This document shows positions 22,557 to 34,260 of a stretch of 64,000 bases of DNA, piece by piece. Source of the DNA: Agrypnia vestita (lineage: Eukaryota; Arthropoda; Insecta; Trichoptera; Phryganeidae); NCBI GenBank assembly GCA_016648135.1, contig JADDOH010024956.1:23556-87555 (forward strand), in the 5' to 3' direction. The position numbers were made by a program, and so were the translations under genes. Position 1 is the stretch's first letter; each line of letters starts with the position of its first letter. Under the pieces are notes generated by a model, which did no database searches, was not told where the DNA came from, and was given only the letters and a program-made list of their open reading frames with translations.

Positions 22557-23039
22557 TCAGAGTACAGTCATTTTGCACGTCTGCGCCAAAGTCCATTTTC
22601 TAGAACCGATCCGAAGATACGCCTCAAAACTATATGTACATTTAACAGTAAATTCGTGAAATTATTATGCATCTTTTGTTATTAAGAAATAAATACACTT
22701 CATGTACATAAAGTTTAGTAATTAGTAATATTTCTATTACTTTTATTTATTAATTATTAATAATTGACGAAATATGCACTTCTCATAAATGCTTTTGCAC
22801 TTTAAAAAATAATGAAAATTTTGTTTTAAATATTCATTCGATTAAACGTGTAGAAATTATGATGTTAGAATTAAGGAGCACTTGAGGTATATAGCGTAGA
22901 GTAGCAATAATTATTCCAAATTTGCGAATTATATTTTGGTTATGAATCGTTCTTTTGATATTAATAAGGGTTTACAAATTTTACATACAAATTATACAGA
23001 ATTCCAGTTTGATAAATTAGAAATTTTGAAATAAGAATA
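22557..23039. other. AT-rich DNA, no gene seen
   Basis: No feature recognised. Confidence 0.4.
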
Positions 23040-23262
23040 TATATAATAGGAATCAGATCCTTTTTACAAATAGTTATCTTTTAAATATGTTTTCATGTTA
23101 GTACTTAATTATTATTTATTTCCTATAAATTATTTTTTAATATTTTGATTATCAATACTTTGATTTTTAATTTGTTAATATACATTGTATCCTGATGAAG
23201 GGACCATTGCCCCTGAAGTATGTTAACACTAGACAAACATTATAAATAAAATTTAAGAAAGG
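23040..23262 (+). repeat. Hammerhead-like repeat, single arm
   Basis: The segment follows the right arm of the palindrome at 38410-38600 (ATCAGATCCTTTTTACAAAT, AGTTATCTTTTAAAT) down to CCTGATGAAGGGACC at 23191. CTGATGA is at 23192-23198 and the second core strand is mutated to GAAG at 23214-23217. It is a decayed single copy of the same family. Confidence 0.5.
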
Positions 23263-26009
23263 ACATCGAAAAAGCCACCAATAAATATGCGAATGCATTA
23301 GGACAGTAATAAATCACTTAGGTTAAAAATAGGCTTTTGTTTGAACACAGACACCCCCAATTCTGAAGTCGGGAAAGTTCGGGAAAGGGAAGTGGTGGGG
23401 CCGGGGGCGCCCTAGACAGGAGGGCGGCGGAGTGCAGCCCTAACGCGTCAAGCTTGACGTAGGCCGGAAAACAGCAGGGTGTATTATTTTTTCTTATTAA
23501 ATTCAAAAGGGTTTGTCTTCAAATTATTCAAACATATTTAACCACCCAAGAATTTACTGGTATTTTAATTTAACACGCATCTTAATAAATAAATATTAAA
23601 CGAAGATTAGATTTTTCATAGCATGATTTCCATTGACTATAATTTTTCCGCTTTAGTATGTTATTCCATATTAATTAAAGAGATACAGCTATAAATCTGT
23701 CTGCAGAAATTTATAAATATTCATACTTTTAAAAAGGATACGTTCACATTAATGAAACTTTCTGACGCCAGTATTCAGTCTCTTTTTATATCACATACAA
23801 TTTAATAATGTTTCTGCCGATTCTAAATATGTATATGTAGCTCTTCAGTGACCCCTAATTCCACAAGAGGGATGAGCGAAAGGAAACTGTACACATCCCC
23901 CAACCATCACGCAATAACATTTCATTACTCCAGAGGGTAGGAATGTTTAAATAGAAAAAGGATATTAATTTTTGTGTGTTTTATAAATTACTTACAACGG
24001 AATAAAATATTTTATTACAAATATATAAACATAATGCAATGGAATACTGTTGTTTACTTAGGATAGATAAATAGTACATTTTTATTTAACCAAGTTAAAT
24101 TAAAATCTTCAAATATAATAATAATAATATTACGGTGTGAGCCAATTGTCTGGAATTCCATAAAGTACAAGAGATTCTGCATTGGTACAATAAGATCTTG
24201 ACGATTTCAGTATACTGTTGAAATGTTAAATTTTTCTATGGGGTTTTATACAATCGAAGAAGAAAATTATAGGCAAAGGAGAAACCTTCAGCGTGATCTA
24301 TTGCCAGGTATCTACGAAAAATTTAGCTAACTTGCCTATCAGGCTCTTGCAGTCAGTACATTCAAACATAAGTTGTACGTATATTATGTAAATAAGAAAT
24401 TTAATATTTACCTATCGAGATACGATGCATCAGTAATCTCTCAAAGCAAATCAAAAAGTTAAAATTTTCTTAAAATCAAACTTAAATTCATAAATCATTT
24501 AAAACTATAGCTTTTTTCAAAATAACTCCTATACTTTCATTATCAATTTACATTTTATACTGTATTAATAAATAACTTGTATACACTATGTACCTATATA
24601 TTATAACAAGGAATAAGAACTGTGGCTCCCTCATCAGACTCAAGAGCTTCTCTTCACTGATGAGGTCTACATGACTACCAAGTATTTAAAAAAAATGTTT
24701 AATCTGATATGTTATATATAAGAACTGCATTTGTACCATAAATTAAATAAATAAAAAAATCTGACAGAATTATTATGATAATTAAAGCTTATTTTGAAGA
24801 CGTGACTACCTACTTCTGTTGTGTACTAGCATCCCCAAACAAAAATTTTCTATATATATATACATAGTTAAATTCATAAGTAAACATACGTATGTAATAA
24901 CGGCATCAAAAAATATTTTTAAATACGACTTGTGAACGAAACCTCTAAATTAGACAACGTTCTATAGACAGACAACAACTCTCGGGTCGTAAGAATTTGA
25001 AAAAAATGTGTACAACCGAGCCGTTTCTAAAATATACAAACTTCGTAAGAAGGGCGTTCCTCGCCCCCATTTTACAGCCCCTTGAATATAAAGTTTTAGA
25101 AGTATTCGAAGGGAATAGAAAAACTGAATTTACACGCATAGAACATTTATCGTGGCCCGACAGCCAGGAAGGTCCAAGGAAATCCAAGTCAAATCCCCTT
25201 TGTGATAGGGGATGAAACGAGTATGTACGTCGTAAGCATTACCTTCAGAATGACGGGAAAATTAATGTTTCTGGAGTAATCTCCATGAGCAGATGGGAAA
25301 TGTTGTTTACCCACGGTTTTTTATGATCGTCGCCACGATATTTTTAATTTTATTAAAATCAAAAATAACATTATATAAATATAACGTTTAGGTTCGTGAC
25401 TTTGCATTATTGTTTTTTGTTGTATTTAAAAATATCATCATAATGAAGATTTAACATATTTATAATATTGATGTGGCTTGAATTCCAATGTTCGACACAT
25501 TTACTCGAAATTATTTTTTCTAATGGTTTAGTTTTTCCTGTACATTTAAATCTTTTATATATTATTCTTTGCAAATAAAATAAATTATTATTTTATTAAT
25601 TATGATTGAGAAAAATATTCAAACGCGTATATTAATATCAATAATCGGGTTATTGGTTTGACTGGGACCATTCCAGGGATTTGCCCTCTCTCCGGAGTAG
25701 AATCGGTCCAATAATTTGTGCGCAACCTGGCTCGGGGTCCAGGCCGGTGGCTGGATGACGTGGAGCGGTCCAGATCAATGCAGCTGGTGTGCATCTGCGC
25801 CGCTGCGTCTCTTGATCCTGACATTGATTCAGAGGCGAGCCCTTGAAATGGGCTAACTGTGCTCGCATTGGCTGTACTGTCGCCATATTTTGAGAATTTG
25901 TCATAATAAAACCTTGAAATGTTTATAATTTTAATTAATCGCACTAGTGTGTTAACGAAAGTTATATATATATACTAGTTTAAAAAATGGATTATATTAG
26001 TCGAAATAT
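23263..26009. other. AT-rich DNA with small GC patches
   Basis: 23385-23470 is GC-rich (GGGCCGGGGGCGCCCTAGAC). 25650-25890 is GC-moderate with overlapping frames on the minus strand but no recognised domain. No gene or known repeat recognised. Confidence 0.35.
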
Positions 26010-26017
26010 GTGACGAT

Positions 26018-26036
26018 TTCTCTCTCTCTCTCTCTG
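26018..26036. repeat. (TC)n microsatellite
   Basis: An uninterrupted TCTCTC run. Confidence 0.9.
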
Positions 26037-26173
26037 CATGACATGTAGTATTATGTAACTTAATGGTGAATATATATATATATGTATGGCTATTTCCAAA
26101 ATTTATCCGAAAATGTTGAGAATGTTTATAAGAGTACCTAATAGTTTGTAAGAACAAATATTTATATAATCGA

Positions 26174-26336
26174 GGCGGCTCTCGTAGCCCAGTGGATATG
26201 ACACTGGCTTCTCACACTGAGAGTTCCGGGTTCGATTTCCGGTGAGGTCACAATAAATCTAAATGATTTACTCAAGCCTGGGTGTCTTGTGAAGTATTTC
26301 GCTTCAGTAATTGGCCTGTTAAAACGTAAAAAAAAA
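26174..26336 (+). mobile_element. tRNA-derived SINE, family A copy 1
   Basis: A tRNA-like head has a box A-like TAGCCCAGTGG (26185-26195) and a box B-like GGTTCGATTTC (about 26229-26239), the internal RNA polymerase III promoter. A non-tRNA body with CAAGCCTGGGTGT and TTGGCCTGTTAAAACG follows, then an A-rich tail. Copies lie at 39610-39773 and 45143-45313 (minus). Mobilisation would depend on a LINE partner. Confidence 0.85.
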
Positions 26337-27184
26337 TAGCTTAAGCGTGGACAATAGTTACATTTACAAATGAAGCAGAACTTACGCACAAAACTTGTGT
26401 GCATACTTGCTTAATCGACTATTATTTGTAACACGTAAATGTTTTTACGTGTTGTCTAAAACACGCAAAAGTTAGTTAACTAGCTATCTACCACTTAGTC
26501 CAGAGCTGTAATTAATTCTGTTTATGTGGATAAAAATATGAAAAAAGAAAATTTTATATTTATTTTCAGTTAGTTATCTTACAAGTAAAAGACCAGAACA
26601 GGTTAAAAGTTTTTGCTGATTCCGATGCCCGGAAGAAATAGTAAACAAAATATCTGAAATACGCACGACTTTCCCGAGAATCCCTCACACAGGTTCCCCT
26701 TTTATTTCCACCAAAATAAGAAGTTCCCCTTCTTTTCTGATACCCCAACATTTTACGTGGAGAAACGCACCCTGCCCACCTGCGCCAATTCCGTGACCGC
26801 GAAAGCCTGGCTCTTGAATCGCTGCGAAGGTCTACGATCGATACTAAGGCTGTGCACGATATTAAGGCTGTGCACTGTGCACCCCCCTACAACGCACTTG
26901 GTTTAGAAATTCACTCCGTTTATACTCACAGTATAATATATGTGCGTGTGTGAAGGCTTACGAATGTATTAATTTACATATATGTGGAGATTTACTGGTG
27001 TAGAAAAAAGTAGTAACGGGATACACTTATTGTAGTATATTTATAAAAATAATCAGATTTTAGTACATTTCTTCACCTGAAAACGGGAGCATCGCTTTCG
27101 AAACATCATCAATTTTTAAAATATGAATTAGTCTGGCTGATAATGTGAGCAAAATTCAGCGTTTTTTCTCATTAAATATAATTT
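26337..27184. other. Mixed DNA, short duplication at 26845-26885
   Basis: AAGGCTGTGCAC occurs twice about 20 bp apart. 27076-27110 carries CACCTGAAAACGGGAGC then GAAACATC, loosely like the hammerhead-like ends but with a broken core. No gene recognised. Confidence 0.35.
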
Positions 27185-27186
27185 TG

Positions 27187-27265
27187 TATAATTAATATTT
27201 GTTTTCACCACTTATTTATTGAAAATATCAACATGTTCCAATAGTCCCTTCGTCAGGATACAATG
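27187..27265 (-). repeat. Hammerhead-like repeat end with deleted helix II
   Basis: On the minus strand GTATC, CTGACGA (27250-27256), a shortened AGGGACTATTGG segment, AACATGTT and GATAT appear in order, then AATAAATAAGTGG. The helix I pairing GTATC/GATAT is intact here (5 bp with one wobble), but part of helix II is lost. Confidence 0.45.
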
Positions 27266-27284
27266 TAAAAATAACAAATTTAAA

Positions 27285-27772
27285 ATTTAATCCATCTCGC
27301 CGTTTCCCAGAGGGGTAGGAAGAGAGGAAAGAACGCCACACTCTTCTGTCTTGGCATACCACTTTTGCTTCTTTATCTTTCATACACCTTCTCGTGCGCG
27401 CTCTTCGGTTGTTGAAGCTTCTAACATCCATCCAGCCATCTTCCAATATTTTATTTATCTAGTTATGTCAGGTCTTTTTAGGCGCCCTCTTTTTCTTTGC
27501 CTTCACCACTAACCTGATAAATTTTCTTTATCCTTTATATAATATCCTTTCCTTGCTCATCCGTTTCACATGGCTAAACCATCTCAGCGATTCTTTCTTT
27601 ATTCTATATACTGTTACAACCAGCATTACATTCACTTCTAATTCGTTCATTCCTCACTCTGTCGTACAAAAATTTTCCTCACGTACGTCTCAGCGGCCAT
27701 TTATCTACCGCATTAATATACTAACGTTCTTTTTTTTCTAATTCCAGACTTCACTTCCATACATCAGAGATG
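27285..27772 (-). pseudogene. LINE C-terminal relic, family 2
   Basis: The minus strand begins with a YGSEVW-like word near 27750-27770. It reads RRARTRRCMKDKEAKVVCQD and RRVWRSFLSSYPSGKRRDG near the end, matching 43345-43803. Frameshifts separate the blocks. It abuts the hammerhead-like repeat at 27187-27265. Confidence 0.7.
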
Positions 27773-28434
27773 GAACTTCATTCCATTATGTATCGCTAGT
27801 TTTGCATCTTATATTTTTTTTATACTACAAGGATTCCGCAAGGACATGATAAATGAAATGTCACCAATAGATCACGACCTTCAATATAAAAGTAATAAAT
27901 ATTATTGCGTATCTTAAGGACTGCATTTTATAAGCATTTTTTGACAATAAAAGTAAAAGTATAATCAGAGACGTTCATGAAAACTTTTTGATAAGGTTGT
28001 TCTTACATTTCAAATATTCTCTTCGTTGTCGATCTCTATTATTATTTCGTCTAAATTTGACAGCGTAGCACAAATAATGCAGGATTTTATAATTTTGATG
28101 CTGTATTATATTAATTTTCAGTAAAATATAAACCAAAATGTTTAAGGTAGGCGTATAATATAGTGTTTTAAAAATTAAATAGTTAATGAATTGTAAATAA
28201 AACCACATTATAATGCAATCATGCGATCATTATGCGAATTTATTATTTCTTTAAAGATGAACATTATATTTGATTTTAAATACGTAAGTATTTATAAAAG
28301 AACTGTAGGTAAGGAGTTTATTGATTTTAGAATTGACATTATAGAATGATAAATTTCCTTGTCACGCGTCTATAAACAATCATCGATCACTCATATTTTA
28401 AAATATCCCTTTCCACGGGACACTTTTCTCCAGG
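27773..28434. other. AT-rich DNA, no gene seen
   Basis: Nothing recognised. Confidence 0.4.
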
Positions 28435-28625
28435 TCTGTACGCAAACAAGTAAAGCATGTCCATACTACCCGGCTGCGTATAGTACGAGCGCTGTCTGGT
28501 GCAGCGGGGGCGGGGGCGATGCACCCACCCCCCACCCCCGGCCTGCGCTGGTTGCCACGGCAACAGACCAACCCTCGCTGAGGGAGTCTACCCTCTTATA
28601 CATACTTCTTCGTGCAGCGGGATGA
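28435..28625. promoter_or_regulatory. GC-rich block with an RFX-type X-box
   Basis: A short CpG-rich block contains GTTGCCACGGCAAC at 28551-28564, which differs by one base from the palindromic X-box GTTGCCATGGCAAC bound by RFX factors. GC-box-like GGGGGCGGGGGCG lies about 45 bp upstream. RFX sites control ciliary genes in sensory neurons; whether a gene starts here is not shown. Confidence 0.4.
28551..28564. promoter_or_regulatory. Candidate RFX X-box
   Basis: Near-palindromic GTTGCC-AC-GGCAAC, with both half-sites intact. Confidence 0.5.
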
Positions 28626-29158
28626 GGGTGCTTTCTTCTCGTTTCGTGCATAAGATTTGGATCTGCACTCTAAGTATAATATTTCAAAATATTCGAAAGA
28701 ATTCGTTTTGTTGAATTTCTTGATATGTGAATTTATACTACCAATACGCTTGGTACCCTTATAACATTGAAAAAATATCCCAACTGCATTAAAATAATAT
28801 TTTAAATTCGTAAAAGCATCATACTATCTCGACAACTAACAATTTACAGGTTTTTTTTAAACTAAAACAATAATTAATGTTTTATGCAAATATTTTGTTA
28901 AAATGACGCTGACGATACTTACTTACAAAACAATTAACCAAACTATTGCAGACGTCTGTGTCATCATCAAAACGATCTTTGTCTATGGTTTAACATAATT
29001 TTTTTATTGAAGTATTTCATTTTCTTTTAAAAATAATCTTTTGAACCATTCCGCCACTGATAATATAGTCGGTAGTGAAATATTAGTAATCGTGAAAAGT
29101 CATTTTAAATACGCAAACTCTAAAACAATATTAATTGTTAATATTATTAACAACTTTT
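28626..29158. other. AT-rich DNA, no gene seen
   Basis: Nothing recognised. Confidence 0.4.
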
Positions 29159-29247
29159 GAGTAGCTTGTTGGTCTTGTGGTTAGGACACTGGCCTCGTGA
29201 TCCAAAGGTTGCGGGTTCGAACCTCACTCCAGACTAGCAAGTTAGTT
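29159..29247 (+). mobile_element. tRNA-derived SINE, family B, head only
   Basis: TAGCTTGTTGGTCTTGTGG and GCGGGTTCGAACCTC are box A- and box B-like. The head is 89 bp and then passes into unrelated AT-rich sequence, so the body and tail are missing. Fuller copies are on the minus strand at 31055, 58039 and 61150. Confidence 0.75.
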
Positions 29248-29667
29248 TCTACCATTATTTTATTATATTTTCAATACAATATTCTTAAAAATAAAAATAC
29301 GTATCCCGCGCAATTATTTTAATTTTCGGTTTAGTTTTTGCTTACGTTGTTTTTTTTTCATTGCTGTTATCATGGATTAATTAAAGACATGATGGATTCT
29401 TTAAAACTTAAATAGCATCTCGCGCTGTCATGCCACAATTTGAGAGTACAATGATTTTGTTTCAAATTACTTGTTTTATTATAAAAATGAAAATATTAAC
29501 CAAGTTGAGTGGCTTTTTCCTTAAATTTTCATAGTCAATCCGGAGAGAGAATATGTTTTCTAATTTTGTTTTATAATCGTTGTGATACTTTTTATATAGT
29601 TAAAAGACGTTATTTAGTAACATTGTTTTCACTATGACAATTCAATACAAGACGAAAAAATATCCAT
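29248..29667. other. AT-rich DNA, no gene seen
   Basis: Nothing recognised. Confidence 0.4.
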
Positions 29668-29669
29668 TA

Positions 29670-29836
29670 GTGACCCACCCTAGTGGACAGGACAGAGTAT
29701 TGTAAGTATCCTAAACAGCGATCGTCGGTGGAAATCCAGGCACCTACATGTGTATGTTAAAAATAGAAAGTTACAAACAAACGAACATATAAAGTCATAC
29801 TTAAAATACCCTATACTGTCCACTAGGGTGGGCCAC
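29670..29836. mobile_element. 167-bp MITE, probable TA target duplication
   Basis: GTGACCCACCCTAGTGGACA at the left and TGTCCACTAGGGTGGGCCAC at the right are inverted with one mismatch over 21 bp. TA precedes (29668-29669) and follows (29837-29838). No coding capacity. Confidence 0.8.
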
Positions 29837-29838
29837 TA

Positions 29839-30779
29839 ACGTTTGGAAAAAAATTTACTCTTATATTTTTTTCGAATCTTTGAGGCCAATCCGATGGCAG
29901 AAGATGATTTTCAATTTGAATAATATTTTAAACACGTAATTTTGACGTCATTTGACCATTCTGTCGTTATTAGAATCGCGCCATTTCAAAAAAAAATCGG
30001 ACGGGCCTACTGTCCGCCCATCTGAGACTCTCCTCGTCTAAAAGACCTTTGTTACTTTTACTAGTCCATTATAATAAATGAAACAAATTTTGCAATAAGT
30101 AAATTTTTAACCTAAGGTGCAATTTGATGAAATTAATCTTAAAATTACCATAAACGAATCGATGATATTGAACTTTGAGGAAAGCGCCAACCCGCTCTGT
30201 CTATTCTATAATTTTCTAAATGACCATACAATATGGCATATAATTCCGATTATTCATTTGATTAAATAACTCTCATTTAAAATTTGGAAACATTAATATC
30301 ACCGAAGTTATTCTCGTGAATAAATGTTTTTGAAAAAACCTATCAAACCGTAAGTGTACTTCGCTTCCCTAATTACCTTAGAGATGATTTGATTTTGAGA
30401 ATAGTATATGTGCTGGTTTCCTATATTTAGTGTACAAAATGAACTTGAAGGGCAATAATAGACTGGGATATGTTTTTGTATTTTTTTGAAACTGGTAGTG
30501 ATATAAATAGTGAAACATTTTTTTCGTCATCGTTCATCTTTTTTGAAATGTTCTCAGCATGAGGCATGAAACTTAGTTTAGGATCAAAGTTTTTCAAAGG
30601 TATTCAATTACGGACACTGATACTACTCTACTAAGACTACGCTGATATTTTTGAGTAGTTGAAGAAAATGGGATTCTTTACATTAAAAAAAAATCATTAC
30701 TCGACACTTATTTATATGGAGAAAAGCTTATTTTTGGAGTGACATGCTTGTGATTTACCCAATTTCATTGAGAGTGCGA
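29839..30779. other. AT-rich DNA, no gene seen
   Basis: A perfect CRE-like TGACGTCA lies at 29943-29950. Nothing else recognised. Confidence 0.4.
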
Positions 30780-31054
30780 TTATTTTCTGTGTTATTTTGA
30801 ATTTATTTAGGTATTTGAATATTTAGGTCGTCAGCGAACAAAAGGACGTTGACTCATTGATCGTTAAATAAAAAAAAATCACATAAAGAATCCAAATAGA
30901 ACTAGACTAAGGTGTGAGCCTTGAGGAACACCACTAGATGCAAAGAAATCGTAGGAAGATATTTCGCTTAATTTGATACATAGCTTTCTGTTAGCGAGAT
31001 ATCTCTTCAACAAATTTAACAGACTCCCATTTTTTTCAATCTCTGAGATCTTTC
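30780..31054 (-). pseudogene. Non-LTR reverse transcriptase fragment
   Basis: The minus strand reads LLKRYLANRKLCIKL, then ASSGVPQGSHLS (30919-30936), stops after GFFM, and after a break reads VNVLLFADDLNI, with the catalytic FADD at 30827-30838. These are the fingers/palm motifs of a jockey/CR1-style reverse transcriptase. The two blocks have the expected spacing but contain stops, and nothing of the endonuclease or C-terminus is present. A family B SINE adjoins its 5' side. Confidence 0.75.
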
Positions 31055-31232
31055 TTTTTATAGAGATATGAACACGGACTGCGTGTCGCATCAATGTTCT
31101 TATTATCTTGAAACTAAGCTAAACGCTTGCGCTATGAAAATAAGACTAGCTTTCTATTCCTAGAATGGGGACCCAACCACTACCACTAGATAACTAGACG
31201 TGAGTCGTAACCACTACACCAACGAGCTATCC
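31055..31232 (-). mobile_element. SINE family B, diverged copy
   Basis: The reverse complement runs from GATAGCTCGTTGGTGTAGTG through the family body (AAGCTAAACGCTTG in plus orientation) to ATAGAGATATGAACACGG and an A-rich end. Box B is largely lost. It lies directly against the reverse-transcriptase fragment, suggesting insertion next to or into it. Confidence 0.6.
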
Positions 31233-32520
31233 TATTACTTTATTAAATATTATTGTTATTTTTTATCTACGATTACGAATTAATTCTTATTACACAATGT
31301 TATCAAATTTACTTTTGTTAAGAAATAAAGAATTGTCTCGCTGAGAAAAGCTAGGAAACGCGTACTGAAAAGGTGCCAGAACTTAGATCACCTCAAATCC
31401 GTGGAAATAAGGGTTAAGATGGAATATACGTCACCCCAGTCCCTGTCCACTCAGACACTTTCACCTGCCAATAATCCCGCGTCCCTGGAATATCCACGCA
31501 GCCTGAGAAGAGGGATGCTCCACCCTCTTCTGTCCCTTTGCTGTATCACCACATCTCTCGACCGAGAAAAGTGGAGCCTTCGGAAATAAATAAATTCAAG
31601 TGCCTACGTTAATCGCTAGGGACGAAGTGCAAGAAATATTGGCGAAATACTTGTAGTAGACCTACAAGCAGATTTAGTTAGCAAGTATATCTGACAAATA
31701 AAATAGAATAAAGACGAAATATTTACATTACAATTATTGACATAGTCAATACTTTACGAATGAGATTTATTTTTCAATAATAATAATAATAGAACTATAA
31801 ACGTTAGAGATCATTTTAACACTACTAAAAATAAATTATTGTAGCAATATCGTGTCCGAAAAAAATCATATTAACGAATTTAAAGTATGTGAAGTGCTTC
31901 GCGGAATTATACAATATAAATAAAATATTCTCTCATAATTATGAGAGAAAAACAGTCACAACATACCTTTGAATCATGTTAACCCTTACGCCTGCAGTGC
32001 AAAATATTTTCTTCATCCCTAATGGATGCACGTCCCCATTCATGTTCCACGGCTATTCAGGCGACACGCAGCGACACAGAGTCTAGGACCACTCCAGACG
32101 CTGGGCGCCCGGCGAGCCACGCCCTAGTCGGCGGGTCGGACGCGCACCTACCTGCACTACCTACCACCGGAAAACTTTTTATTTACTTTCCATTAAGTCG
32201 TTTATACTTTGATTTTTTACTTAATTCATCGATATTGATATTGACTATTAATATAGGTACATACGTATCTACAGCGATACTTAACGAACACATTTTCCGA
32301 GTACAATACTATCACAATTAATTTAATTTCAAAATCGCAGTTTATCAAAAATGCAACACTCAGTGCGATATTTATAATTATATTATTAATAAATTTTTAA
32401 ATTGGTTTCAGAATATTTTATTATATATTCAAAACATAAATCAGTTATACGGAGTGAACCTACAATCGATAGTTAGATGGACGTTTAAAAAAAATGCATA
32501 CGCGTATACAAATACAAGAA
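31233..32520. other. Mixed DNA, GC patch at 32025-32160
   Basis: The GC patch carries CTGGGCGCCCGGCGAGCCAC. A 99-codon plus-strand frame begins at 32022 but loses coding character after 50 codons. No gene recognised. Confidence 0.35.
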
Positions 32521-32537
32521 ATACAGACTATCAACAT

Positions 32538-32564
32538 CAATATATATATATATATATATATATA
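32538..32564. repeat. (TA)n microsatellite
   Basis: An uninterrupted AT/TA run. It precedes GTGTCGAAACGTCGG (about 32574), a decayed hammerhead-like end. Confidence 0.85.
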
Positions 32565-32689
32565 CCGTGATACCGTGTCGAAACGTCGGCCTTGGTCTTC
32601 TCACGGAGACCATTTACAGAAAACGCGAGGGAGTCCAGAAGTTCCTTTTGCTACATACAATAACGCTCGCGGAAACCTCAAGCAAAACA

Positions 32690-33083
32690 TATATATATAT
32701 ATAAAGAAACCCGTGTTTTCTCCACAACCGGCCACAACCATCCACCGGCGGTTATGGTGGTGGATAGCCCTTGGTGTCACATCGAAAATATGCGAGTTTA
32801 GTGGGGGTGGCTGTGCGTGGGTGACGAAAATGTGCTTTCTAGCACATTTTTTTGTTGAAAAACCTGCTCTAGAAAATTCCCGAAAGTTCGGGTATAATGT
32901 ACTATCTATAAGGTACTAAACTGAGTGGCGGAATGTGGCGGTATGTCTAGAAGGTTCCTGTACATTCGATAAATTTCTTGAAAGTTCTGGAAGGAGAATG
33001 TTCGAGAAGGTTTGCGAAAGTTCTGCGACGATCCAAACAGTGTACTAAAAAACTACGCGTGCGAAGCCGCGCGGCACAGCTAG
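32690..33083 (+). mobile_element. Helitron-like 3' portion
   Basis: The segment ends GCGTGCGAAGCCGCGCGG-CACAG-CTAG, with CTAG at 33080-33083 followed by T. The GCG/CGC hairpin just before CTRR is the Helitron 3' signature, and the end matches 44937-44940. The 5' end was not found; a TC after A near 32531-32537 is one option. Confidence 0.55.
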
Positions 33084-33223
33084 TATTATATATAGACATG
33101 AACTAACCATTTCTTGGTTCGCGGTCTCGTACCATGATTGGTTTCACATTGACTTGTTTAAAAAATATAAAACGTCTGACTTATTTAAAAAATACTACAA
33201 GCTTGTAAATTTGGAAACAAGTG

Positions 33224-33297
33224 TGGTGTATGGATGCAAAATCGCCACCATCCATATGGGCTCCATATGGATAGTGGCGATTTTGCATCTATACGAT
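33224..33297. repeat. Palindrome of about 74 bp
   Basis: GATGCAAAATCGCCACCATC at 33233 is matched in reverse complement by GATAGTGGCGATTTTGCATC ending at 33290, with CCATATGG words inside. Outer parts (GTGTATG / TATACGATAC) extend the match imperfectly. Confidence 0.8.
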
Positions 33298-33599
33298 ACA
33301 TCACAATTGGTAGATAAAGATCAAACTGACTACTCAGAATAATGTCTTAGTAAAAACGTCACGCTTTATTACAAATATATGTTTTTCTTGAAAAGACTCA
33401 GTTTGAAACGAAATTCGTATATTGCAAAAAAAATACGTTTTTCTTGCTCGGGGATTTAATTGTGCAAGAATGAATATTTTAAATGTATTAGAATTGTGTC
33501 TTAAATATACGCGAGGGGGGACATATTTCCACTGTATCTCAATCCCTTCACCTAAAGAAGGGGTTTAGTTGACCTCTGTACATTTTTTTATTCTGTGGT

Positions 33600-33733
33600 A
33601 TCAAATCAGTATTGATATTGTTTTCAAACTAAGCTTAACGCTTGTGGCGTAAAAATTGGACTAAGTTATAGACCCTGGAACGAAGCTAGAACCCCCAACG
33701 AGAGTCTTAACCACTATACCAACAAGTTTCTAA
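33600..33733 (-). mobile_element. SINE family B, decayed copy
   Basis: AACTAAGCTTAACGCTTGTG in the body and TTAACCACTATACCAACAAG in the head (plus-strand text) match the family. Box B is mutated. Confidence 0.6.
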
Positions 33734-33739
33734 AACAGA

Positions 33740-34260
33740 AACAGAAACAAAGAGATACAACAAATCTTGTTTATATTATATTTTTAACATATAATGGGCC
33801 TTAATTAAAATAGAAATCGAATGAAAAAATATTTCTTTCCTGAAAATATTTTTATCATTTCCTGGTACTTGGTCTCCACCACACACGGCATGTTACAGTG
33901 GCATGCATGCGGCGCACGGTGCTCGTGTACAAGGCAGATTAAGTAGGTACCCACTTACTACTAACACAGAGCCCACAATCTGGCGACCTAGTCTAGACTG
34001 TGCGATGCAAGTACCGAGCGCGCCTCCCCCCTGGCGGGCTGTGGCGGGGCGCCCCTCCCCCTGCCGGGCCCGCCTACCCCGTTTCAGAGGATGGCACTGG
34101 CTTCATGGGAAACGTCTGGGAATCCAACAGAAAGAGGTTAATGGGAAACCAATCAATTCTGTCTGAATCCAAATTAACGAAAAATAAGTTATTTTTATCA
34201 ACCATTTTCAATCCGTATCATTTATTCAGTGAAACTACAGATTCACCAAAAATCAATAAA
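33740..34260. other. Mixed DNA with GC-rich patch 33995-34090
   Basis: The GC patch (GCGGGCTGTGGCGGGGCGCC) supports overlapping frames in two phases, which points to composition and not coding. No exon recognised. Confidence 0.35.

Noticed and set aside
25600..25944. 114-codon minus-strand frame as a gene
   Set aside because: Two overlapping minus-strand frames and no recognisable domain; perhaps an unclassified retroelement remnant, but the evidence is too thin.
26174..26245. Functional tRNA gene
   Set aside because: Box A and box B are present but the cloverleaf is not intact, and the sequence continues into a shared non-tRNA body with an A-rich tail, so it is a SINE.
27076..27112. Hammerhead-like motif at CACCTGAAAACGGGAGC
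   Set aside because: The conserved G of CTGANGA is missing and the word after GAAA (ACATCA) is not self-complementary.
29159..29235. Functional tRNA gene
   Set aside because: The head matches four other SINE B copies and does not form convincing acceptor pairing.
32494..32919. 141-codon plus-strand frame
   Set aside because: It is largely translated TA microsatellite and Helitron-like repeat; no domain.
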